Origin: Aeromicrobium sp. Root495
GTDB taxonomy: Bacteria > Actinomycetota > Actinomycetes > Propionibacteriales > Nocardioidaceae
DNA length: 64,000 bases
Direction: 5' to 3'
Assembly: GCF_001426755.1 (NCBI RefSeq)
Contig: NZ_LMFJ01000002.1
Coordinates: 544,413-608,412, forward strand
The notes beneath the pieces are model-generated. The model saw nothing but the letters and a program-made list of their open reading frames with translations, did no database searches and was not told the origin of the DNA. Shown one piece after another: positions 8,070 through 16,736 of the stretch; the stretch's first letter is position 1; each line of letters starts with the position of its first letter. The position numbers and the translations under genes were made by a program.

Positions 8070-9317
8070 TCAGGTGAGCGAGCGCCGCCAGCTCGTGATG
8101 CTCGACTCGAGCGCGATGAGCAGCACAGTGGTCTGGCTGGGGTCGCTGAGCCGGGCACCGAAGAGCTCACGCAGCCGACGCAGGCGGTGCCGGACCGTCT
8201 GGTCATGGATGCCGAGGCGCGCCGCGAGAGCGGGGGCGCTGTCGCGGGTCTGGAGCCACAGCAGCATCGTCTCGGCGAGAGCCACGCGACGCTTGGGCGA
8301 CTGCTCCAGCAGCGGTGCGAGGACGGCCTCGTCGGCCAGCTGACGCAGCGCCGGATCGGCGTGGAGGCAGAGCCGGGAGGTGTGGTCCTGGCAGCGGACC
8401 ACGTGGTCGTCGGGTGACTCGATGACGCGGTCGCGCACGAGGTCGAGAGCCCTTCCGGCCCAGCGGGCGGCGTCGTGCACCTGCTCGGCCTCCACCCCCC
8501 AGGAGAGCGCGACGTCGTGCTCGGTCCCGGAGGCGATGGTGTGGGCGAGGTCCTCGGCGACGCCGGCGTCGGCCACGACGATGAGACGGCCGTGGCGGAC
8601 CCCGGACACCGCCTGGCACGCGGAGGCGACGACCTCGGAGGTGGCGGCGTCGGCCGTCGTGACGGCCACGGCGATGGAGGCCGGAAGGATCCACGAACAT
8701 CGACACGCCAGCTCCCGGAGCTGATCGGCGGGTGCTCCGCCGATGAGGGCCACGAGCAGCTCGGCCCGGGCCTCCTCGCGCTCACGGGCGGCGCTCGTGC
8801 GCACCTCCATGAAGCCCATGAGGGCCTGCTCGTAGAGCGTGTTCTGGTAGGTGATGAGGGCGTCGCCCAGCGGTCCCCGCACCTGCGCGGGGACGCCCAG
8901 CTCGGTGGAGGCGCGACGTAGGTCCTCCCAGGACTCCTGCGTCGCGATGTGGTGGGCGGCCTGCATGGCGTCGAGGTTGTGCCCCACGGTGGCCTCGTGC
9001 CGGCCGAGCCAGCGGTAGAACGCGAGCACCTCGGTTCCTTGCGTGGGAGCCCCGGCGACCGTGTCGACGAACAGCTCGACGGCCTTCGTGATGGCGGCGT
9101 CGATGCCTGCCTTGACCTGCGGGTCGGCGGCGGCGGCGAATCCGGAGACCTCGCGAGCGATCCGGCCGACGATGCGATCGGCCAGCCGCGCCGACTGCGG
9201 GCGGTAGGCGGCCACGACGGCAGGGTCGAGCCCGGGGACGCGGAGCGTCTCCCGGAGCTGCGAGCGATGCGGTCCTCGCCCGTTCGGACGGACGACTTCC
9301 TCAACGACAGCGGTCAT
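8070..9317 (-). CDS. PucR/CdaR-family transcriptional regulator (second paralogue)
   Basis: A 415-residue regulator. ATG 9317 is preceded by a strong GGGGAGG ribosome-binding site. The C-terminal helix-turn-helix is at about 359-388 (DSAPALAARLGIHDQTVRHR), closely matching the PucR paralogue at 2329-3525. It is divergent from the mce operon across a 471-bp gap that holds two GTTGTCA-type dyads. The arrangement (PucR next to a target cluster with these dyads) is repeated at 3.5-5.1 kb. I infer that one or both PucR proteins control the secreted-protein and mce genes; the effector is unknown. Confidence 0.85.
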   Translation of the reverse strand: MTAVVEEVVRPNGRGPHRSQLRETLRVPGLDPAVVAAYRPQSARLADRIVGRIAREVSGFAAAADPQVKAGIDAAITKAVELFVDTVAGAPTQGTEVLAFYRWLGRHEATVGHNLDAMQAAHHIATQESWEDLRRASTELGVPAQVRGPLGDALITYQNTLYEQALMGFMEVRTSAAREREEARAELLVALIGGAPADQLRELACRCSWILPASIAVAVTTADAATSEVVASACQAVSGVRHGRLIVVADAGVAEDLAHTIASGTEHDVALSWGVEAEQVHDAARWAGRALDLVRDRVIESPDDHVVRCQDHTSRLCLHADPALRQLADEAVLAPLLEQSPKRRVALAETMLLWLQTRDSAPALAARLGIHDQTVRHRLRRLRELFGARLSDPSQTTVLLIALESSITSWRRSLT

Positions 9318-9446
9318 GCAGTACCTCCCCCTCGAGGCGACCGGTCGCAGCGGGGATGCGGCCGACTTCGCCTGATCCTCAGTGAAGACCGGCAGCGGGG
9401 GCGAGGTCCAGGTCCGAGGGGGCGGCGGATTCGATCCGGTCAGGAA

Positions 9447-9466
9447 GTTGTGACCCGGGTAACAAG
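9447..9466. promoter_or_regulatory. Operator-like dyad, site 3 (diverged)
   Basis: GTTGTGA-cccggg-TAACAAG matches the perfect sites at 4939 and 5018 at 11 of 14 arm positions with the same 6-bp spacer. Symmetry extends one or two bases outward (AAGTT/AACTT-like). Confidence 0.55.
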
Positions 9467-9624
9467 TTCTGACCACGACGGCGCCGGACGTCCAGGAGGG
9501 AGGGAGGACGTCCGGCGCTGTCGGGTGCGATCGCGATCGATGTGCATCCGATACCCCGTAGTGAAGCGGAGGAGGGATCAGGGACACGGGGTCTTGCACC
9601 GTTCCAGTTCGAGACAGACGAGAA

Positions 9625-9644
9625 GTTGTCACCCACCTGACAAA
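9625..9644. promoter_or_regulatory. Operator-like dyad, site 4
   Basis: GTTGTCA-cccacc-TGACAAA matches the consensus at 13 of 14 arm positions with the same 6-bp spacer. It lies 145 bp upstream of the first mce-operon start. Confidence 0.65.
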
Positions 9645-9788
9645 AAACGTCGGATCCGACGCGACGAGGGCGGGCGAGGGGTGACCGCGGCCTGTGATCC
9701 ACCTAACTTCCTGGGAGGCGCCGCTCCCGGTTCAGGGGGACGGGGACGGCGCCCCTCACTTCTCAAGACCACTCGGAGGGAATCCCGC

Positions 9789-11561
9789 ATGGGCGGAAGC
9801 GTCGAGGTCCAAGGCCTGACCAAGTCCTACGGACGCCAGAACATCTGGCGTGACGTGTCGGTGACCCTGCCGCAGGGCGAGATCACGGCACTGCTGGGTC
9901 CGTCGGGCACCGGCAAGTCGGTCTTCCTCAAGTCGCTCATGGGGATCGTGGAGCCCGAGCAGGGCACGATCCTGATCGACGGCATCGACATGGTGACCGC
10001 CAAGGAGTCGCAGCGCCTTGAGCTCCGCAAGAAGTTCGGCGTGCTCTTCCAGGACGGTGCGCTCTTCGGCTCCATGAACGTCTACGACAACGTGGCCTTC
10101 CCGCTGCGCGAGCACACGCGCAAGACCGAGGCGGAGATCCGCCAGATCGTGCTCGATCGCCTCGACATGGTGGGTCTGCTGGGCACCGAGCACAAGCTGC
10201 CCGGCGAGATCTCCGGCGGCATGAAGAAGCGGGCCGGCCTGGCTCGCTCGCTCGTGACCGACCCCGAGATCATCCTGATCGACGAGCCGGACTCCGGCCT
10301 CGACCCGGTCCGCACCTCCAACCTGGCGCAGCTGCTCGTGGAGGTCAGCCTCACGACCGACGCCACGATGCTCGTCGTCACCCACAACATCGAGCTCGCC
10401 CGCACGCTGCCCGACAACCTCGGCATGCTCTACCGCCGCGAGCTCGTCATGTTCGGTCCGCGCGAGGAGTTCCTGCTCACCGACCACCCCGTGGTCTCGC
10501 AGTTCATGAGCGGCGACCCCGAGGGCCCCATCGGCATGAGCGAGGAGACCGACCACCGCAGCGCCGACCTCTTCGACGGCCCGCTCGACTACGACGCCCC
10601 CGGCGCGACCGCGATCATGTCGCGGCACGCCGGAGCGCGGGCGATCGAGGTGCTGCCCCGCCAGCTCGAGCCCAAGTCGGGCAGCGTCCGACCGGCTGCG
10701 CGCCGGCACCGCGAGCGCGTGGCGTCGGGCCAGGCGCCGCTCTACGTGGCCGACGACGACGAGAAGGACCGAGTCCCGACCGCTCGTGGTCGCGGCCCCG
10801 TCGGCCGCGCGCTCGCCTCCACCGGCGACGTCTTCGCGTTCGCGCTCGACGCCGGTCGCGGCACGCTGCGCCGGCCCTTCGCTGCTCGCGAGGCGTTGGA
10901 GCAGTTCTGGTTCGTCGTGAGCGTCTCCTGGGTCCCCGCGATCCTCGTGGCCATCCCGTTCGGCGCCGTCATCGCGCTCCAGCTCGGCACGCTCACCGTG
11001 CAGGTGGGCGCGCAGTCCTTCACGGGTGCGGCGAGCGTGCTCGCCGTCATCCAGCAGGCGGCGCCCATCGTCACGAGCCTCGTGATCGCGGGCGCGGGCG
11101 GTGCGGCCATCTGCGCCGACCTCGGCTCGCGACGCATCCGCGATGAGATCGACGCGATGCGGGTCATGGGCGTGTCGCCCGTGCAGCGGCTCGTGGTCCC
11201 GCGCGTCATCGCCTGCATCGGCGCGGCGGTGCTGCTCAACGGCCTCGTCTCGGTGGTCGGTGTGCTGGGCGGATACTTCTTCAACGTCATCGTCCAGGGC
11301 GGCACGCCGGGTGCCTACCTCGCGAGCTTCACGGCGCTGGCCCAGATCCAGGACCTCTACGTCGGCGAGATCAAGGCCGTGCTGTTCGGCTTCATCGCCG
11401 GCGTCATCGCGTGCCACCGCGGCCTCAACACCCCGCCGGGCCCCAAGGGCGTCGGCGACTCCGTGAACCAGTCGGTCGTCATCACGTTCCTGCTGCTGTT
11501 CTTCGTCAACTTCGTGGTCACGACGCTGTACCTCCAGCTCGTGCCCGGCAAGGGGGCCTGA
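9789..11561 (+). CDS. Fused Mce ATPase (MceG/MlaF-like) and YrbE-type permease
   Basis: A 590-residue single reading frame that joins two subunits of the Mce lipid importer. Residues 1 to about 260 are an ABC ATPase: Walker A GPSGTGKS, Q-loop LFQDGALF, signature ISGGMKKRAGLARSL, Walker B IILIDEPDSGLD, H-loop THN. A charged linker (about 260-345) leads to a MlaE/YrbE-type permease with several membrane segments to the end. In mycobacteria mceG and yrbEA are separate genes. The frame is open across the junction with no internal stop, so the fusion is read directly. ATG 9789 is the start. The next gene begins 1 bp after the stop. Confidence 0.9.
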   Translation: MGGSVEVQGLTKSYGRQNIWRDVSVTLPQGEITALLGPSGTGKSVFLKSLMGIVEPEQGTILIDGIDMVTAKESQRLELRKKFGVLFQDGALFGSMNVYDNVAFPLREHTRKTEAEIRQIVLDRLDMVGLLGTEHKLPGEISGGMKKRAGLARSLVTDPEIILIDEPDSGLDPVRTSNLAQLLVEVSLTTDATMLVVTHNIELARTLPDNLGMLYRRELVMFGPREEFLLTDHPVVSQFMSGDPEGPIGMSEETDHRSADLFDGPLDYDAPGATAIMSRHAGARAIEVLPRQLEPKSGSVRPAARRHRERVASGQAPLYVADDDEKDRVPTARGRGPVGRALASTGDVFAFALDAGRGTLRRPFAAREALEQFWFVVSVSWVPAILVAIPFGAVIALQLGTLTVQVGAQSFTGAASVLAVIQQAAPIVTSLVIAGAGGAAICADLGSRRIRDEIDAMRVMGVSPVQRLVVPRVIACIGAAVLLNGLVSVVGVLGGYFFNVIVQGGTPGAYLASFTALAQIQDLYVGEIKAVLFGFIAGVIACHRGLNTPPGPKGVGDSVNQSVVITFLLLFFVNFVVTTLYLQLVPGKGA

Positions 11562-11562
11562 C

Positions 11563-12417
11563 ATGGCAGCCATCGACCAGTCCGGTCCGCCGGAGCCCCG
11601 CCGCCACTGGTGGGACACGCCGCTCGACGCCTTGGCGAGCACCGGCCAGAGCATGCGCTTCCACGGTCGCGTCCTGCTGTGGGCGCCGGCCACGCTGCGC
11701 CGCTACCCGCGCGACGTCCTCCGCCTGCTCTCCGAGGTCTCGTTCGGCTCGGGCGCTCTCGCGGTCATCGGCGGCACGATCGGCGTCATGCTCGGCATGA
11801 CCCTGTTCGTCGGCAGCGTCGTGGGGATGCAGGGCTACGCGGCCCTCGACCAGATCGGCACGTCGACGCTCAACGGCTTCATCTCGGCGTACTTCAACAC
11901 CCGCGAGATCGCGCCGCTCGTCGCGGCGCTCGCGCTGTCGGCCACCGTGGGCTCGGGCTTCACCGCGCAGCTCGGGGCCATGCGGATCAACGAGGAGGTC
12001 GACGCCCTCACGGTGCTCGCCGTCCCGAGCGTCCCGTACCTCGTGACCACACGCGTCGTGGCCGGGTTCATCGCCATCATCCCGCTGTACGTCATCGGCC
12101 TGCTCACGTCGTACGCCGGTGCCCGGTTCGTCACGGTCACGTTCTACGGGCAGTCGGCCGGCACGTACGACCACTACTTCAACCTGTTCCTGCCGCCCAT
12201 CGACATCCTGCTGTCGTTCGCGAAGGTCCTGGTCTTCTCGGTCATCATCATCCTGATCCACTGCCGTCTGGGCTTCACCGCGAAGGGCGGACCGGCCGGT
12301 GTCGGGATCGCCGTCGGCACCGCGGTGCGCCGCAGCATCGTGACCGTCGCCGTGCTCGACCTCGTGCTCTCGATGGTTCTGTGGGGCACCACCACGACGG
12401 TGAGGATCGCCGGATGA
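11563..12417 (+). CDS. yrbEB: YrbE-type Mce permease subunit B
   Basis: A 284-residue integral membrane protein of the MlaE/YrbE family, with membrane spans at roughly 65-90, 105-125, 160-190 and 225-275. The family signature region (SATVGSGFTAQLGAMRINEEVDAL) is present at about 127-150. It should pair with the permease half of the preceding fusion protein to form the importer's membrane core. ATG 11563 follows the upstream stop by 1 bp, and its own stop overlaps the next start (ATGA), so the operon is tightly coupled. Confidence 0.9.
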   Translation: MAAIDQSGPPEPRRHWWDTPLDALASTGQSMRFHGRVLLWAPATLRRYPRDVLRLLSEVSFGSGALAVIGGTIGVMLGMTLFVGSVVGMQGYAALDQIGTSTLNGFISAYFNTREIAPLVAALALSATVGSGFTAQLGAMRINEEVDALTVLAVPSVPYLVTTRVVAGFIAIIPLYVIGLLTSYAGARFVTVTFYGQSAGTYDHYFNLFLPPIDILLSFAKVLVFSVIIILIHCRLGFTAKGGPAGVGIAVGTAVRRSIVTVAVLDLVLSMVLWGTTTTVRIAG

Positions 12418-13733
12418 GCCGACCCTCCACCCGCCGCGGCGACCTCCTGGCCGGCGTCGGCTACTTCGTGGTCATCGCCGCGCTCCTCGCCGCGGCGGCG
12501 CTCGTCTACAACCGCACGTTCATCAGCAGCGTCGACGTGAAGCTCCGTACCGACGAGGTCGGCAGCTCGCTGCAGAAGGGGTCCGACGTGAAGCTCCGGG
12601 GCGTGCCGGTGGGCCGTGTCTCCTCCATCCGCTCCACCGAGGACGGCGCGCTGCTCACGCTCGCGCTGTCACCGGAGGCGACCAAGGAGATTCCCACGAG
12701 CACCACCGCACGGCTGCTGCCCAAGACGCTCTTCGGCGAGCGGTACGTCGACCTGCAGGCGCCTGCGGTCGACGGCGGACCCACCGTGGAGTCCGGCGAC
12801 GCCATCGCCCAGGACACGTCGGCCGGCGCGGCCGAGCTGCAGGAGGTCCTCGACGGCCTGCTGCCGCTGCTGCAGTCCATCCAGCCCGAGAAGCTCCAGG
12901 CCACCCTCAGCGAGCTGGCCACGATGCTGCGCGGTCGCGGCAACGACCTCGGCGACACCCTCCAGGCCTGGGGCACGTACCTCACGAAGCTCCAGCCCAG
13001 CGTGCCGCAGCTCGCCATCGACCTCGACAAGCTGGGCAAGGTCGCCGACACGTACGCCGCGGCCGCCCCCGACCTCCTGGCCGCGCTCGACGACCTCACC
13101 ACCACCTCGGCCACGGTCGTCGACGAGCGCCGCACGCTCACCGACGTCTACGAACGCGTCATCGCCGCAGCGGACACGTCGCGCGGCTTCGTGAGCGACA
13201 ACCGCCAGACCATCGAGGTGCTGTCGCGCGACGGACGCAAGGCGCTGGAAGCAGCGGCCCCCTACGCGTCGGAGTTCCCGTGCCTGCTGCGCTCGATGCG
13301 CCAGTTCATCCCCACGATGGACAAGAACCTGGGCCAGGGCACCGACCAGCCGGGCATCCACGTGGTCCTCAACGTCACGGAGGGCATGCGCCCCTACCAG
13401 GCGGGCAGGGACGAGCCGACCTTCAAGGCCAGCGGCTCGCCGTCGTGCCCGTACGTGCCGAGCTCGGTGAAGGCCGCGGACAAGAAGGCCCGCTCCGCGC
13501 AGGCGAGCCGCGCCTCGGCGTCGGACCCTGAGTCGATCGCTGCCCCGACGTACGCCCTCGAGGGCTCCGCCGTGGCGGCCACGGGCCTCGGCCAGGCCAA
13601 CTCGCCGGCCGAGAACCAGCTCATCGCGGAGCTGGTCGCGCCGTCGCAGAAGATGTCACCGCAGGACTTCCCGGCCTGGGGCAGCCTCCTGCTCGGCCCG
13701 GTCCTGCGCGGGGCGGAGGTGAGCGTCCGATGA
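12414..13733 (+). CDS. mceA: Mce family protein A
   Basis: A 439-residue substrate-binding subunit. One N-terminal anchor (about 12-31) precedes an Mce/MlaD domain at about 37-118 (GSDVKLRGVPVGRVSSI ... LFGERYVDLQAP). Next come a long helical region (about 130-300) and a C-terminal extension with a PSCPYVP-type cysteine motif. Mce proteins form a hexameric tunnel carrying lipids from the cell envelope to the YrbE permease. The start overlaps the preceding stop as ATGA. It is one of six Mce proteins in this operon, consistent with a heterohexamer. Confidence 0.9.
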   Translation: MSRPSTRRGDLLAGVGYFVVIAALLAAAALVYNRTFISSVDVKLRTDEVGSSLQKGSDVKLRGVPVGRVSSIRSTEDGALLTLALSPEATKEIPTSTTARLLPKTLFGERYVDLQAPAVDGGPTVESGDAIAQDTSAGAAELQEVLDGLLPLLQSIQPEKLQATLSELATMLRGRGNDLGDTLQAWGTYLTKLQPSVPQLAIDLDKLGKVADTYAAAAPDLLAALDDLTTTSATVVDERRTLTDVYERVIAAADTSRGFVSDNRQTIEVLSRDGRKALEAAAPYASEFPCLLRSMRQFIPTMDKNLGQGTDQPGIHVVLNVTEGMRPYQAGRDEPTFKASGSPSCPYVPSSVKAADKKARSAQASRASASDPESIAAPTYALEGSAVAATGLGQANSPAENQLIAELVAPSQKMSPQDFPAWGSLLLGPVLRGAEVSVR

Positions 13734-14743
13734 AGGTCGTCGCGATCAAGAGCATCGTCTTCACGCTCGTCACGGTCATGGCCACGGTGGTCCTCGCCGG
13801 CACCATCCGGAACTCCACGGGAGGCGACGGTGCCACCTACGACGCGGTCTTCAGCGATGCCACGAGCCTGAACCGGGGTGACGACGTGCGCATGGCCGGC
13901 GTGAAGGTCGGCACCGTCACGTCGGTCGAGGTCACCGAGAAGCGCCTCGCCGGCGTGAGATTCACGGTGCAGGACTCCGTGTCCCTGCCCCGCGGCACCG
14001 TGGCGCAGCTGCGCTTCCGCAACCTCGTGGGGCAGCGGTACATCTCGCTCGACCCGCCGCAGGAAGGTGCGTCGGGCATGCTTGCGCGCGGTCACCGGTT
14101 CGGCGTCGAGGAGACCCGCCCGGCCCTGGACCTCACGATGCTGTTCAACGGCTTCCAGCCGCTCCTGCGCTTCCTCGACCCCGACGACGTCAACGCCCTC
14201 AGCCAGCAGATCATCGCGGTCTTCCAGGGCGAGGGCGCCACGGTCGAGGGGCTGCTGTCCAGCACGGCGAGCCTCACGTCGACGCTCGCCGACAAGGACC
14301 GCGTGATCGGCGAGCTGATCAAGAACCTCAGCTCGGTCCTCCAGGTGGTCAACGACCGCTCCGACCAGCTGGACACCACGATCATCACGCTCCAGCGACT
14401 CGTGAGCGGCCTCGCGCAGGACCGCAAGACCATCGGGAGCACGCTCGACGGGATGGGCAGCCTGACCTCGAGCGTGGCCACGCTGCTGGAGGAGGGCAGG
14501 GCGCCGCTCAAGGGCTCCATCGCCTCGCTCGAGACCCTCTCGAGGCAGCTGGCCGACTCCGGCGCGGTCCTCGACTCGTTCTTCCGGAAGCTGCCCCTCA
14601 AGCTCGACCGCATCGGCCGGATCGGTTCGTACGGCTCGTGGCTCAACTTCTACGAGTGCCAGATCAAGGGCACGATCCCCAAGCCCGAGGGGTACTTCGG
14701 TGACCTCGGGGCCCAGCCCGTCGCAGACAGGTGCTCCTCATGA
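13730..14743 (+). CDS. mceB: Mce family protein B
   Basis: A 337-residue Mce subunit: N-terminal hydrophobic anchor (about 8-24), Mce domain (about 34-115, GDDVRMAGVKVGTVTSVEV ... LVGQRYISLDP) and a helical region to about 295. The C-terminal YGSWLNFYECQIKG segment is typical of MceB proteins. It starts with an ATGA overlap on mceA and ends with one on mceC. Confidence 0.9.
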   Translation: MKVVAIKSIVFTLVTVMATVVLAGTIRNSTGGDGATYDAVFSDATSLNRGDDVRMAGVKVGTVTSVEVTEKRLAGVRFTVQDSVSLPRGTVAQLRFRNLVGQRYISLDPPQEGASGMLARGHRFGVEETRPALDLTMLFNGFQPLLRFLDPDDVNALSQQIIAVFQGEGATVEGLLSSTASLTSTLADKDRVIGELIKNLSSVLQVVNDRSDQLDTTIITLQRLVSGLAQDRKTIGSTLDGMGSLTSSVATLLEEGRAPLKGSIASLETLSRQLADSGAVLDSFFRKLPLKLDRIGRIGSYGSWLNFYECQIKGTIPKPEGYFGDLGAQPVADRCSS

Positions 14744-15774
14744 CCGACCGACGGACACAGCACTATCCCACCGCCTTCGGCGAGCGCAACAAGATCACCA
14801 TCGCGGTGGTCGGCATCCTCGTGCTGGCCGTCCTCTTCCTGCTGACGTTCAACGCGCAGTCCCTGCCGATCATCGGCGGAGGGGCGAAGCACCAGGCCTA
14901 CTTCGCCGAGGCCGGGGGGCTCAAGGAGGGCAACGAGGTCCGCGTCGCCGGCGTCAAGGTCGGCAAGGTGACCGGCCTCGAGCTCGACCGGGGCCGGGTC
15001 GTCGTGACCTTCCGGGCCAAGGGTGTGGAGCTGGGCGACGCCACCACGGCTGCGGTCAAGGTCAAGACCACGCTCGGCCAGAAGTTCCTGGCCATCGATC
15101 CCCTGGGGCGCGGTGAGCTCGACGGGCCCATCCCCCTGGCGCGCACCACGACGCCCTACGACGTGAACGAGGCGTTCTCGGACCTCTCCGACACGATCGG
15201 CCAGATCGACACCCCGAAGCTCGAGCAGAGCCTGGAGGCACTGGCGGGGACCTTCCGGAACACCGCACCCTCGGTGCGCAAGGCGGTCTCGGGGCTCACC
15301 GACCTCTCGCGCGTCGTCTCCAAGCGCGACGAGGAGCTCGCCACGCTGCTGCAGGCCACGCGCAAGGTCTCCGGCACCTTGAAGGACCGCAACACGGAGA
15401 TCGCCGCCCTGCTCACCGACGGCAGCAGCCTGCTCGACGAGCTGGGCAAGCGTCGAGAGACGGTGGAGGCGCTGCTCGAGGGGACGTCGCGCCTCGGCGT
15501 GCAGCTCGAGGGCCTCGTGCGCGACAACGAGAAACAGCTGCGCCCCGCGCTCGACAAGCTCGACGACGTCGCCGCCATCCTGCAGCGCAACCAGGACAAC
15601 CTCGACGCCGCGCTCAAGCGTCTCGGCCCCTACTACCGGACCGTCGGCTCGTCCCTCGGCAACGGGCCCTGGGTCGATGCCTACATCTGCGGGCTCTTCG
15701 ACGACCAGAAGGCTCCCGAGCTCCGCAACGACGTGGTCCGGAACTGCACGCCCAAGAAGGGAGGCGGACGATGA
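14740..15774 (+). CDS. mceC: Mce family protein C
   Basis: A 344-residue Mce subunit. The anchor is at about 22-40 and the Mce domain at about 52-133 (GNEVRVAGVKVGKVTGLEL ... TLGQKFLAIDPLG). A helical tunnel region follows, and the C-terminus contains GPWVDAYICGLFD. The ATG overlaps the mceB stop. An upstream in-frame ATG at 14731 lies inside mceB and is less likely. Confidence 0.9.
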   Translation: MTDRRTQHYPTAFGERNKITIAVVGILVLAVLFLLTFNAQSLPIIGGGAKHQAYFAEAGGLKEGNEVRVAGVKVGKVTGLELDRGRVVVTFRAKGVELGDATTAAVKVKTTLGQKFLAIDPLGRGELDGPIPLARTTTPYDVNEAFSDLSDTIGQIDTPKLEQSLEALAGTFRNTAPSVRKAVSGLTDLSRVVSKRDEELATLLQATRKVSGTLKDRNTEIAALLTDGSSLLDELGKRRETVEALLEGTSRLGVQLEGLVRDNEKQLRPALDKLDDVAAILQRNQDNLDAALKRLGPYYRTVGSSLGNGPWVDAYICGLFDDQKAPELRNDVVRNCTPKKGGGR

Positions 15775-16736
15775 CCCGCCGCCGGATCGTCACCGCCCTG
15801 GTGCTCGCCCTCGCCCTCGCGGGGGTCGTCACGTGGCGCGCCACCGCGGACCGCGGGACCACCACGTTCTCGGCCGTCTTCGACTCCACCGTCGGGCTCT
15901 ACCCGGGCTCCGACGTCCAGGTCCTGGGCGTTCCCGTGGGCAAGGTGACGGCCGTGACCCCGGGCCGCGAGGGCGTGAAGGTCACGATGCGTCTCGACCG
16001 CGGCCAGGAGGTCGCGAAGGACACCGACGCCGTGATCGTGGCACCCACGCTGGTGTCCGACCGCTACGTGCAGCTCACCAAGGCGTTCGTCTCGGGGGAG
16101 CGTCTCGAGGCCGGAGCGGTCCTGCCCGCGTCGCGGACAGCCGTGCCGGTCGAGATCGACGACCTGTACCGCAGCCTCACCGACGTGAGCCAGAAGCTGG
16201 GCCCCGACGGCGCCAACCGCAGGGGTGCGCTGTCCGACGTCCTCGACGTCGCGGCCAAGAACCTGCGCGGGAACGGCAACGGGATCAACACGATGATCCG
16301 TGAGTTCGGCAAGGCCTCGGGCACCCTGGCCGACAGCGGCGACGACCTGTTCGCCACCGTCGCGAACTTCAAGGAGTTCAACGACATGCTCGTCGCCAAC
16401 GACGACTCGGTGGCCGACGTGAACCGTCAGTTCGCCGAGGTGACCGACTACCTCGCCGACGACAGCGACGACCTCGCCGGGGCCATCGACAACCTCGGCT
16501 CGGCGCTGGCGGTGGTCGACGACTTCATCCGGGACAACCGGGGGAACCTCGCCACGAGCGTCGACAACCTCGTGGGCCCCACGCAGGTGCTGGTGGACCA
16601 GAAGAAGTCGCTCGAGGAGTCCATCCGGCTCGTGCCGCTCGTGCTGCAGAACTTCCTCCGGGCCTACAACCCGGACCTGAAGACGATCGAGGGCCGCGGC
16701 AACCTCAACGAGGTCTCGATCTGGGGTGACGAGTGA
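15771..16736 (+). CDS. mceD: Mce family protein D
   Basis: A 321-residue Mce subunit with N-terminal anchor MTRRRIVTALVLALALAGV and an Mce domain at about 28-112 (GSDVQVLGVPVGKVTAV ... VSDRYVQLT). The rest is helical, with a heptad-like stretch rich in Asp, Asn and Leu. It lacks the long C-terminal tail of mycobacterial MceD. It is linked by overlap to both neighbours. Confidence 0.88.
   Translation: MTRRRIVTALVLALALAGVVTWRATADRGTTTFSAVFDSTVGLYPGSDVQVLGVPVGKVTAVTPGREGVKVTMRLDRGQEVAKDTDAVIVAPTLVSDRYVQLTKAFVSGERLEAGAVLPASRTAVPVEIDDLYRSLTDVSQKLGPDGANRRGALSDVLDVAAKNLRGNGNGINTMIREFGKASGTLADSGDDLFATVANFKEFNDMLVANDDSVADVNRQFAEVTDYLADDSDDLAGAIDNLGSALAVVDDFIRDNRGNLATSVDNLVGPTQVLVDQKKSLEESIRLVPLVLQNFLRAYNPDLKTIEGRGNLNEVSIWGDE

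Larger units (their letters stand above)
9318..9788. other. Regulatory region between PucR and the mce operon
   Basis: A 471-bp gap without a convincing gene. It contains two GTTGTCA-type dyads (9447-9466 and 9625-9644) and a 12-bp perfect palindrome at 9649-9660. Its length and its divergent flanking genes suggest a complex promoter region with a long mce leader. No confident -10/-35 pair was found. Confidence 0.6.
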
